Below, in pieces: positions 45,417 through 52,583 of a stretch of 64,000 nt of DNA (its first letter is position 1; each line of letters opens with the position of its first letter). The notes beneath the pieces were generated by a model. It did not search any database. It was not told where the DNA came from and was given only the letters and a program-made list of their open reading frames with translations. Source of the DNA: Pseudarthrobacter phenanthrenivorans (GTDB taxonomy: Bacteria > Actinomycetota > Actinomycetes > Actinomycetales > Micrococcaceae); NCBI RefSeq assembly GCF_000813845.1, contig NZ_JWTB01000032.1:21131-85130 (forward strand). Reading direction: 5' to 3'. The translations under genes and the position numbers were made by a program.

Positions 45417-47390
45417 ATGACGACCATGAGCAGGCCCCCCGCCGATCCCTCGGCACTCCCGCGGGACGGCAGGAGCGCCGTGCGGGACTGGCTGCTCTTT
45501 GGGCTGCAAGATGCCAAGGGCGCCCACCAGGGGCCCGGGGGCGTGGTTCCGGAGCGGCACCGGAAACAGCACTGGTGGCAGGTGATGTGCCTGACCGGCG
45601 TGGATTACTTCTCCACCCTGGGCTACCAGCCGGCCATTGCGGCGTTGGCGGCGGGGGCAATCTCACCGCTGGCCACGCTGGTCCTGGTGGCCGTGACACT
45701 GCTGGGGGCCCTGCCTGTCTACCGACGGGTTGCCGGCGAGAGTCCCCGCGGCGAAGGGTCGATCGCCATGCTGGAGCGGCTGCTGCCACGCTGGGGCGGG
45801 AAGCTGCTGGTACTGGTGCTGCTTGGCTTCGCCGCGACGGACTTCATGATCACCATGACCCTGTCCGCCGCTGATGCCACCGCCCACCTCATTGAGAACC
45901 CCTATGCCCCGGACTGGCTGCACGGCCAGAACGTCGCCGTCACCCTGGTGCTGCTTGGGCTGCTGGCCGCGGTCTTCCTGCGGGGCTTCAAGGAGGCCAT
46001 CGGCGTCGCCGTCGTGCTGGTGGTCGCGTACCTTTCACTGAACGTCGTGGTGGTGGCCCGGGCGCTGGTGGAAGCGGTCAGCCATCCAGTGGCTGTCAGC
46101 AACTGGTGGGACGCGCTGACCACCAGCCACGGCAACCCGCTCATGGCCGTTACGCTGGCGCTGCTCGTGTTCCCCCGGCTGGCACTTGGCCTGTCCGGCT
46201 TCGAAACCGGCGTGGCCGTGATGCCCCAGATCCGGGGCCGCGACGATGACATCGAAGCCCGCCCCGTGGGCCGCATCCAGGGGACGCGGCGGATGCTGAC
46301 CACGGCGGCACTGATTATGAGTACGTTCCTGGTGACCAGCAGTTTCGCCACGGTGGTGCTGATCCCGGAGCAGGAGTTCCAGCCGGATGGGGCCGCGAAC
46401 GGCCGTGCCCTGGCTTTCCTGGCGCACTCCTACTTTGGCCCGGGCTTCGGCACGGTCTATGACCTGAGCACGGTCGCCATCCTGTGGTTCGCCGGCGCCT
46501 CGGCCATGGCGGGCCTGCTGAACCTGGTGCCGCGGTATCTGCCGCGGTACGGCATGGCACCGGCATGGGCCGAAGCCGTCCGGCCCCTGGTCCTGGTCTT
46601 CGCCCTGACGGGGTTCCTGGTCACCATCCTTTTCAAGGCCGACGTCGATGCCCAGGGCGGTGCGTACGCTACCGGCGTGCTGGTGCTGATGACATCCGCC
46701 GCGGTGGCGGTGACCCTGTCCGCGCGCCGGCTCAGGCAACGGCGGGCAGCAGGTTTTGGCGTCATTGCCGTCATTTTCATGTACACGACGGTGGCCAACA
46801 TCTTCGAACGGCCGGAAGGTATCCGGATCGCAGGGTTCTTCATCCTGGGCATCATCACCATTTCCGTGCTGTCCCGGGTGCTGCGCTCCTTCGAACTGCA
46901 CGCCACCCACGTCCGGCTGGACACCCAGGCGCTGGAATTCATGGCCTCCACCGTGTCCGGCCCGATCGGGATCATCGCTCATGAGCCCCTCCGGCAGACC
47001 GCCGAAGCGTACCGGCAGAAACTGGCTTCAGCCACGGAGGCCAGCCACTTCCCGGCCGACTTCACCCCGCTGTTCCTGGAAGTCACAGTGGGCGATTCCT
47101 CCGACTTCGAGACAGCGCTCGAGGTGCGTGGCGTCCTCCGGCACGGCTTTCCCGTGCTGGAAGTCCAGGGCCCGGTGGTGCCGAACACCATCGCCTCGGT
47201 TCTGCTGCATATCCGCGACGTCACCGGCCTGATGCCGCACATCTACTTCCGCTGGACCGAGGGCAACCCGGTCAGCAACCTGCTCCGCTTCCTGGTCCTG
47301 GGCGAAGGCGAGATCGCCCCGGTCACCCGCGAGATCCTGCGCGAAGCCGAACCTGAAGTCACGCGCAGGCCATGGGTGCACGTCGGCTGA
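45417..47390 (+). CDS. APC-superfamily permease, likely KdpDE-controlled K+ or amino acid transporter
   Basis: 657 aa with about 12 hydrophobic helices up to residue about 485, then a soluble C-terminal region of about 160 residues (ATHVRLDTQALEFMASTVSG to the end). The start of the membrane domain, VMCLTGVDYFSTLGYQPAIA, corresponds to the unwound first helix of APC transporters. Annotated relatives are called amino acid transporters, but its place opposite kdpDE and the KUP/KimA-like layout (membrane core plus cytosolic tail) suggest potassium uptake; inference only. ATG at 45417, GGAAGG eight nt upstream; ATG at 45426 possible. Confidence 0.85.
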   Translation: MTTMSRPPADPSALPRDGRSAVRDWLLFGLQDAKGAHQGPGGVVPERHRKQHWWQVMCLTGVDYFSTLGYQPAIAALAAGAISPLATLVLVAVTLLGALPVYRRVAGESPRGEGSIAMLERLLPRWGGKLLVLVLLGFAATDFMITMTLSAADATAHLIENPYAPDWLHGQNVAVTLVLLGLLAAVFLRGFKEAIGVAVVLVVAYLSLNVVVVARALVEAVSHPVAVSNWWDALTTSHGNPLMAVTLALLVFPRLALGLSGFETGVAVMPQIRGRDDDIEARPVGRIQGTRRMLTTAALIMSTFLVTSSFATVVLIPEQEFQPDGAANGRALAFLAHSYFGPGFGTVYDLSTVAILWFAGASAMAGLLNLVPRYLPRYGMAPAWAEAVRPLVLVFALTGFLVTILFKADVDAQGGAYATGVLVLMTSAAVAVTLSARRLRQRRAAGFGVIAVIFMYTTVANIFERPEGIRIAGFFILGIITISVLSRVLRSFELHATHVRLDTQALEFMASTVSGPIGIIAHEPLRQTAEAYRQKLASATEASHFPADFTPLFLEVTVGDSSDFETALEVRGVLRHGFPVLEVQGPVVPNTIASVLLHIRDVTGLMPHIYFRWTEGNPVSNLLRFLVLGEGEIAPVTREILREAEPEVTRRPWVHVG

Positions 47391-47490
47391 ACGGAAGCGG
47401 ATCACCGGCCACAACCAACCGCCGCACACCTGAAACCGCCGCGCACCGCAAACATGGTGCAGCGGGGCCCCGGGAACGTAGGCTCGGGGG

Positions 47491-48111
47491 ATGGCCCGAT
47501 TCTTTGATGTCCATCCCCATGACCCGCAGCCCCGCGCCATCGCGCAGGCAGTGAAAATCATCCGCGACGGCGGCCTCATCGCCTACCCCACGGACTCCTG
47601 CTACGCCTTGGGGGCCCAGATGGGCAACCGGGAGGCACTGGACCGGATCAGGAGCATCCGGCACCTGGACGACAAGCACCATTTCACCCTGGTGTGCCGG
47701 GACTTCGCACAGTTGGGGCAGTTCGTGAACATCGGCAATGACGTCTTCCGCAGCATCAAGGCCGTCACGCCGGGCAGCTACACCTTCATCCTGCCCGCCA
47801 CCCGCGAGGTTCCCAAGCGCCTGCTCCACCCCAAGAAGAAGACCGTGGGCGTGCGCATCCCGGACAACCGGGTGGTCCAGGCACTGCTGGCCGAACTGGG
47901 CGAGCCGCTGCTGTCCAGCACGCTGCTGCTGCCCGACGAGGAAGACCCGCTGACTGTCGGCTGGGAGATCAAGGAACGCCTGGACCACCAGGTGGACGCC
48001 GTGATCGACGCCGGCGACTGCGGCGCAGAACCCACCACGGTGGTTGATTTTTCCAGCGGCGTTGCCGAGGTGGTCCGGCGCGGCATGGGCGACCCGTCCC
48101 GCTTCGAATAG
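47491..48111 (+). CDS. YciO/Sua5/YrdC family protein
   Basis: 206-aa YrdC-fold protein: GGLIAYPTDSCYALGAQMGN near residues 28-47, DKHHFTLVCRDFAQL (the K-x-R/S-type region) and TPGSYTFILPATREVPKRLL. The family includes TsaC/Sua5, which makes threonylcarbamoyl-AMP for tRNA t6A. The lack of a Sua5 C-terminal domain and the sequence MARFFDVHPHDPQPR match the YciO branch, whose role is less certain. ATG at 47491; 100 bp after the permease gene. Confidence 0.88.
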   Translation: MARFFDVHPHDPQPRAIAQAVKIIRDGGLIAYPTDSCYALGAQMGNREALDRIRSIRHLDDKHHFTLVCRDFAQLGQFVNIGNDVFRSIKAVTPGSYTFILPATREVPKRLLHPKKKTVGVRIPDNRVVQALLAELGEPLLSSTLLLPDEEDPLTVGWEIKERLDHQVDAVIDAGDCGAEPTTVVDFSSGVAEVVRRGMGDPSRFE

Positions 48112-48204
48112 GACGGGTGCGGGGCACTTTGGCAGGTGCCGCCGTCGCAATGTCCGACGGCGGGCGGCGGGTCCGTGCCAAAGCGCCCCGGGACGGGGGC
48201 GGGG

Positions 48205-49227
48205 TCAGTCCTGCTTCTTCGCCCGGCTCGGCTGGACCCTTGGCGGCTCGCCGGGCATCTTGGGATAGTCCGGCGGGAAGGGCATCTCCCCCAGCCCGGC
48301 GTTGCAGTCCCGGACCCACCATTCGAGCAGGACGTCGATGCTGCCGGGGTTGGCACCAAAATCAGCCCAGGGGTCACCCACCGTCTTCAGCCGGTCGGGC
48401 ACGGTCAGGATAGTGAAGTCCTTCGGAACGGCATGCCCAAGTTCGTCCCAGGTGAGGGGACAGGACACCGGGGCATGCGGGAGGGCCCTTGGGCTGTAGG
48501 CGCCGGCGATGGTGCGGTCGCGGTTGGCCTGGTTGAAGTCCAGGAACACACGCCGGCCACGTTCTTCCTTCCACCACGCCGTGGTCACCTGGTCCGGTAT
48601 CCGGCGCTCCACCTCCCGTGCCGCCGCGATCACCGCGTGCCGGACGTCCAGGAATTCGCGTACGGGGTCGATGGGCGCGTAGACATGCAGGCCCCGGTTG
48701 CCGGAGGTTTTGATGAACGCCCCCAGTCCCGCCTCGGCCAGGACGTCTTTCAGGACCAGCGCCGCGGGAACGGCGTCACCGAAGTCCGTGCCGGGTTGCG
48801 GGTCCAGGTCGATCCGCAGCTGGTCGGGGTTGTCCGTGTTTTCGGCCCGGGACGGCCACGGATGGAAGACCACCGTGTTCATTTGGACGGCCCAGACGGC
48901 GGCGGCAGGTTCGTCCAGGACCAGCTGGGGATGGGACCGGGCGCTGGGGTACACCACCTTGACGGACCTGACGAAGTCCGGCGTGCCTTTGGGCGGGTTC
49001 TTGGAGAAGAACATCTCACCGTCGATGTTGTCCGGGTACCGCTGCAGTGACACGGGCCGGTCGCCGTTGGCGGCGATGAAGGCCTCCCCCACGTCGCAGA
49101 TATAGCGGGCGAGGTCGAGCTTGGTCAGCCCCAGGTCGGGCCACAGGACCCGGCTGGGACTGGAAATGCGCATCTCGCGTCCGCCGTTGGGACCTGGAAC
49201 GGTGATGGTGGTCTGTTCACTCGCCAT
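48205..49227 (-). CDS. Stand-alone LigD polymerase domain (NHEJ primase-polymerase)
   Basis: 340 aa covering only the archaeo-eukaryotic primase-like POL domain of LigD. Seen: SSPSRVLWPDLGLTK, the metal-binding LRIDLDPQPG (DxD), IKTSGNRGLHVYAPI with catalytic His, and PVSCPLTWDEL. LigD joins double-strand breaks with Ku; the ligase and phosphoesterase domains are not here, and no ku or ligase gene is in the window. Separate POL proteins occur in actinobacteria. ATG at 49227; the frame to 49305 overlaps the divergent gene. Divergent hydrolase starts 68 bp away. Confidence 0.9.
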   Translation of the reverse strand: MASEQTTITVPGPNGGREMRISSPSRVLWPDLGLTKLDLARYICDVGEAFIAANGDRPVSLQRYPDNIDGEMFFSKNPPKGTPDFVRSVKVVYPSARSHPQLVLDEPAAAVWAVQMNTVVFHPWPSRAENTDNPDQLRIDLDPQPGTDFGDAVPAALVLKDVLAEAGLGAFIKTSGNRGLHVYAPIDPVREFLDVRHAVIAAAREVERRIPDQVTTAWWKEERGRRVFLDFNQANRDRTIAGAYSPRALPHAPVSCPLTWDELGHAVPKDFTILTVPDRLKTVGDPWADFGANPGSIDVLLEWWVRDCNAGLGEMPFPPDYPKMPGEPPRVQPSRAKKQD

Positions 49228-49242
49228 GGGGACAACGTACAC

Positions 49243-49263
49243 CCGGTCACCGGCGCTGACCGG
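49243..49263. repeat. Inverted repeat in the ligD-pol/hydrolase divergent gap
   Basis: CCGGTCA (49243-49249) and TGACCGG (49257-49263), perfect 7-bp arms 14 bp apart, in the 68-bp intergenic gap. Could be an operator shared by both genes, or chance in GC-rich DNA. Confidence 0.3.
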
Positions 49264-49295
49264 CATATCCTGCCGCCCTCCGGCATGATGGAACC

Positions 49296-49985
49296 ATGCC
49301 CGCATCCGATCAGCAGCTCACCGTCGCCGCCGGTGACGCCACCTTTTCCGCCGTCTACGCCCGCCCCAAGGCACCCACCGCCACCGTGGTGGTGGCGCAC
49401 GGCGCCGGAGCCGGCATGGAGCATCCGTTCCTCCGCGGGTTTTGTGATGCCCTGAACAGCCTGGGCCTGGCCACCCTGCGCTTCAATTTCCCCTACCGGG
49501 AGGCGGGACGTAAATTCCCTGACCGCCCTCCGGTGGCCATTGCCGCGTGGCGTGCAGCAATGGACACCGCCCAGGCACAGGCCGAAGCCAACGGAGACCG
49601 CGGGCCGGTCTGGGCTGCAGGCAAGTCGTTCGGCGGACGGATGGCGTCCACGGCCGTTGCCGACGGCATGGCCGCTGCGGGCCTGGTGTACCTCGGCTAC
49701 CCGCTGCATGCTCCCGGCAAGCCCGAAAAGCTCCGCGACCAACACCTCTACGGGCTGCCCACGCCCATGCTGTTCCTGCAGGGCACCCGAGACCCCTTCG
49801 CCACGCCCGGCCTCCTGGCTGGCGTTGTATCCCGCATCGGGCCCAACGCCGTGCTGCAGTGGGTGGAGGGCGGCGACCACTCATTCGCGGTGGCGGGAAT
49901 GAAACGGCCCGCCGACGAGGCAGGCGCATCTCTGGCCGCACCCGTGACCGGCTTCATCGCGGCCCGCGGCGGAGAGCCGGCCTGA
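49296..49985 (+). CDS. Alpha/beta hydrolase of the KANL3/Tex30-like family
   Basis: 229-aa small hydrolase. Oxyanion strand VVVAHGAGAGMEHPFLRGFC, LRFNFPYREAGRKFPDRPPV, nucleophile elbow AAGKSFGGRMAS (Ser), an Asp in FLQGTRDPF and the terminal His in VEGGDHSF make a full catalytic triad. Substrate unknown; dienelactone-hydrolase-like fold. ATG at 49296. Confidence 0.85.
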   Translation: MPASDQQLTVAAGDATFSAVYARPKAPTATVVVAHGAGAGMEHPFLRGFCDALNSLGLATLRFNFPYREAGRKFPDRPPVAIAAWRAAMDTAQAQAEANGDRGPVWAAGKSFGGRMASTAVADGMAAAGLVYLGYPLHAPGKPEKLRDQHLYGLPTPMLFLQGTRDPFATPGLLAGVVSRIGPNAVLQWVEGGDHSFAVAGMKRPADEAGASLAAPVTGFIAARGGEPA

Positions 49986-50111
49986 CGGTTGCAGGCCGGC
50001 CCCTTACACGTTGGGGGCCAACGGCGTAGCGTCTAATGTGTGGGGTTGCGGCGGCGCCTCCCTCTGTCCTGACCGTCGGCCCCGGCAACATCTATCGATG
50101 GAGGACCGGCG

Positions 50112-52265
50112 ATGGCTGGTTGGAATGCTGACACTGCTGCCGGTCCGGTCGGAGCCGGAAACATCACCCTCGTGGAAGGGTCCTGTTTCTGCATCTCGCT
50201 CCCCAACGGGGACATCCACCCCGAGCACCCCCACGGTGTCTTCCATGAAGATACCCGCATCCTTTCCCGCTGGGACCTGCGGGTGAACGGCAAGCCGCTG
50301 GAGCCGCTGGCGGCTGACGTGAAGGAGCCCTACCGCGCCCTGTTCATCGGCCGGGTCCCCCGCTCGGATGGATATGCGGACAGCCCGCTGGTCGTGGAAC
50401 GCCTGCGCGAAGTAGCGGCCGGAGTGTCGGAACGGATCACCATCCGGAACTATTCGTCCGAGCCGGCAAACTGCACCGTCTCCGTCCGGGCCGAATCCGA
50501 CTTCGCCGACCTGTTCGAAGTGAAGGAGGCGCGCATTCAAAGGACCTGGGAGGAATCCCGCAGCCATGAGGGCGACTCCCTGACCATCAGCGCGGTATGG
50601 CACGACGTCCTCAAACGGGTCTTCGTGCACGCAGAGGGCGCCGTCGCCACCCCCGACGTCCTGACCTACGAGGCACTGGTGCCGCCGCACGGGCACTGGA
50701 GCAGGCAGCTCAGCGTGGTCCCGGTCAGCGGCGATGAACCGGCCCCGGCGTCGTCGCACCGGCACCCCACGGCGCCTGACATGTCCCCCAGCGACCGCCG
50801 GCGGCGGGAATGGGTGGAAAAGATCCCCAAGCTTCACATGGGCAACCGGTCCATCGAAAGGACGCTGCGGCGCAGTTACGACGACCTCGGCGCGCTCCGG
50901 ATCCAGGACCCCGCCCATCCGGAGCGGATCGTGGTGGCGGCAGGCGCGCCGTGGTTCATGACGCTGTTCGGCCGCGACTCGCTCTGGGCGTCCGAAATGG
51001 CCTTGCCCGTGGACCCTTCCCTGGCATTGGGCACGCTGCAGACGCTCGCGGACAGGCAAGGCAAGGTCGTCGACCCGATGAGCGAGGAAGAACCCGGGAA
51101 GATCCTGCACGAAGTACGGCTGGGGGTTTCCAGCGGGCTCGCCCTGGGCGGCAAGTCCGTCTACTACGGCAGCGTCGACGCCACCCCGCAATTTGTCATG
51201 GCATTGGGCTCGGTAAGCCGCTGGGGCTTCGCCAGGGACACCATTGCCGCCCTGCTCCCCCACGCCGACCGGGCCCTGGACTGGGTCCGGGAGTTCGGGG
51301 ACAAGGACGGCGACGGGTTCGTCGAGTATTCCCGCCTCAACGACCAGGGCCTGGTCAACCAGGGCTGGAAGGATTCCTGGGACGGCATCAACTTCGCCGA
51401 CGGCAGGCTGGCCGAACCGCCGATCGCACTTTGCGAGGTCCAGGCCCTGGTCTACAGCGCGCTGCTGTCCCGCGCGTGGATGGCTTACGACGCGGGGGAC
51501 GAGCCTCTCGCGGCGCAGCTCACCGGCGAGGCCAAGCGGCTGAAGAAGAAGTTCAACGATGAGTTCTGGCTGCCGGAGCGTGGCTACTTCGCTGTTGCCT
51601 TGGACCGTGACAAAAAGCAGGTGGATGCCTGTGCCTCCAACATGGGTCAATGCCTGTGGCACGGCATCGTGGATGACGACAAGGTTTCCGCAGTGGTGGA
51701 GCGGCTGATGTCGCCCGAGATGTTCAGCGGCTGGGGCATCCGGACGCTGGGAACCGACATGGGCGCCTACAATCCGGCGAGCTACCATAACGGGTCGGTA
51801 TGGCCCCACGACAACGCCATCATCGCTGCGGGGCTGCTGCGCTACGGGTTCGTGGAAGAGGCACAGCGGATCTCCACCGCCCTGCTGGAGGCCGCCGAAT
51901 TTTCCGACGGCCGGCTGCCTGAGCTGTTTTGCGGATTCAGCAGGGAGCAGGTCAGTGAGCCGGTCCCCTATCCCACGGCCTGTTCCCCCCAGGCGTGGGC
52001 GGCGACCACGCCCATCATGCTCATCACCAGCCTGATGCGGTACGACGCGCACGTGTCACGGGGCGGTTTCTGGCTGGACCCCGTCCTGCCCGAATCCTAT
52101 GGGGACGTCCACCTGACCAACGCACCCATCGCCGGAAGCCGGATGACCATCGATGTTGTCGGCTCGGAGGCCACTGTGCAGGGGCTTCCCGAGGGCATCA
52201 CCTTCCACCGCGAACACCGGCCCTGGCTCACCGAACTCATGGCGGAAACGGGGCTGCTGGGGTAG
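50112..52265 (+). CDS. Glycogen debranching enzyme-like amylo-alpha-1,6-glucosidase
   Basis: 717 aa in two parts: an N-terminal beta-rich domain (residues about 15-210, starting GNITLVEGSCFCIS and GVFHEDTRILSRWDLRVNGKP) and a C-terminal six-hairpin glucosidase domain (WFMTLFGRDSLWASEMALP, NQGWKDSWDGINFADG, GSVWPHDNAIIAAGLLRYGF). The layout matches bacterial proteins annotated as glycogen debranching enzymes of the trehalase/GH63-like fold. Cytoplasmic, no signal peptide. Could equally act on trehalose-like or other alpha-glucosides. GGAGGA six nt before the ATG at 50112 sets the start. Confidence 0.85.
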   Translation: MAGWNADTAAGPVGAGNITLVEGSCFCISLPNGDIHPEHPHGVFHEDTRILSRWDLRVNGKPLEPLAADVKEPYRALFIGRVPRSDGYADSPLVVERLREVAAGVSERITIRNYSSEPANCTVSVRAESDFADLFEVKEARIQRTWEESRSHEGDSLTISAVWHDVLKRVFVHAEGAVATPDVLTYEALVPPHGHWSRQLSVVPVSGDEPAPASSHRHPTAPDMSPSDRRRREWVEKIPKLHMGNRSIERTLRRSYDDLGALRIQDPAHPERIVVAAGAPWFMTLFGRDSLWASEMALPVDPSLALGTLQTLADRQGKVVDPMSEEEPGKILHEVRLGVSSGLALGGKSVYYGSVDATPQFVMALGSVSRWGFARDTIAALLPHADRALDWVREFGDKDGDGFVEYSRLNDQGLVNQGWKDSWDGINFADGRLAEPPIALCEVQALVYSALLSRAWMAYDAGDEPLAAQLTGEAKRLKKKFNDEFWLPERGYFAVALDRDKKQVDACASNMGQCLWHGIVDDDKVSAVVERLMSPEMFSGWGIRTLGTDMGAYNPASYHNGSVWPHDNAIIAAGLLRYGFVEEAQRISTALLEAAEFSDGRLPELFCGFSREQVSEPVPYPTACSPQAWAATTPIMLITSLMRYDAHVSRGGFWLDPVLPESYGDVHLTNAPIAGSRMTIDVVGSEATVQGLPEGITFHREHRPWLTELMAETGLLG

Positions 52266-52283
52266 CGCCGGGACCGCCGGCCG

Positions 52284-52433
52284 CTAGGCGGCGTCCTCGA
52301 GCCACCACCCTTCCCACGCGGCGGAGGTGAGGCGCCCGGCCGGGAAAGCCTCCGGGGAAGTGTCTTCCCGGGCCCGCCTGTCCTCGTCATGGCGGCCGTC
52401 CAGCAGCAGGTTCAGGGTATTCAAGGGAAACAT
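52284..52433 (-). CDS. Small protein of unknown function (49 aa)
   Basis: Start ATG at 52433 is preceded by AGGAAGGACCGAAC, a good ribosome-binding site, and the frame reads MFPLNTLNLLLDGRHDEDRR and ends ...WEGWWLEDAA. An in-frame upstream start at 52472 is less likely. Hydrophobic N-terminus, charged middle, Trp-rich end; no family recognised. It faces the glycogen-debranching gene tail-to-tail and follows hrpB on the same strand. Real gene plausible from the ribosome-binding site alone. Confidence 0.5.
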   Translation of the reverse strand: MFPLNTLNLLLDGRHDEDRRAREDTSPEAFPAGRLTSAAWEGWWLEDAA

Positions 52434-52508
52434 GTTCGGTCCTTCCTGGGAGGGGTGGACAACACCGTCCACGTGGGAAGGAGCCTAGCCAGCCCATGTT
52501 TCATCGGG

Positions 52509-52550
52509 GGCACGTGAGGTTTCGGCCGTGTATCGGTTAACTCACGTGCC
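52509..52550. repeat. Long inverted repeat with CACGTG arms upstream of the small ORF
   Basis: GGCACGTGAG (52509-52518) and CTCACGTGCC (52541-52550), perfect 10-bp arms with a 22-nt loop; both arms hold a CACGTG, and a third CACGTG lies at 52470-52475. It is downstream of hrpB and upstream of the small gene on the same strand, so it could be a terminator for hrpB or a regulatory site for the small gene. Confidence 0.45.
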
Positions 52551-52583
52551 GGCCCACCACCTGACAGGATCGGCGGAGTACAG

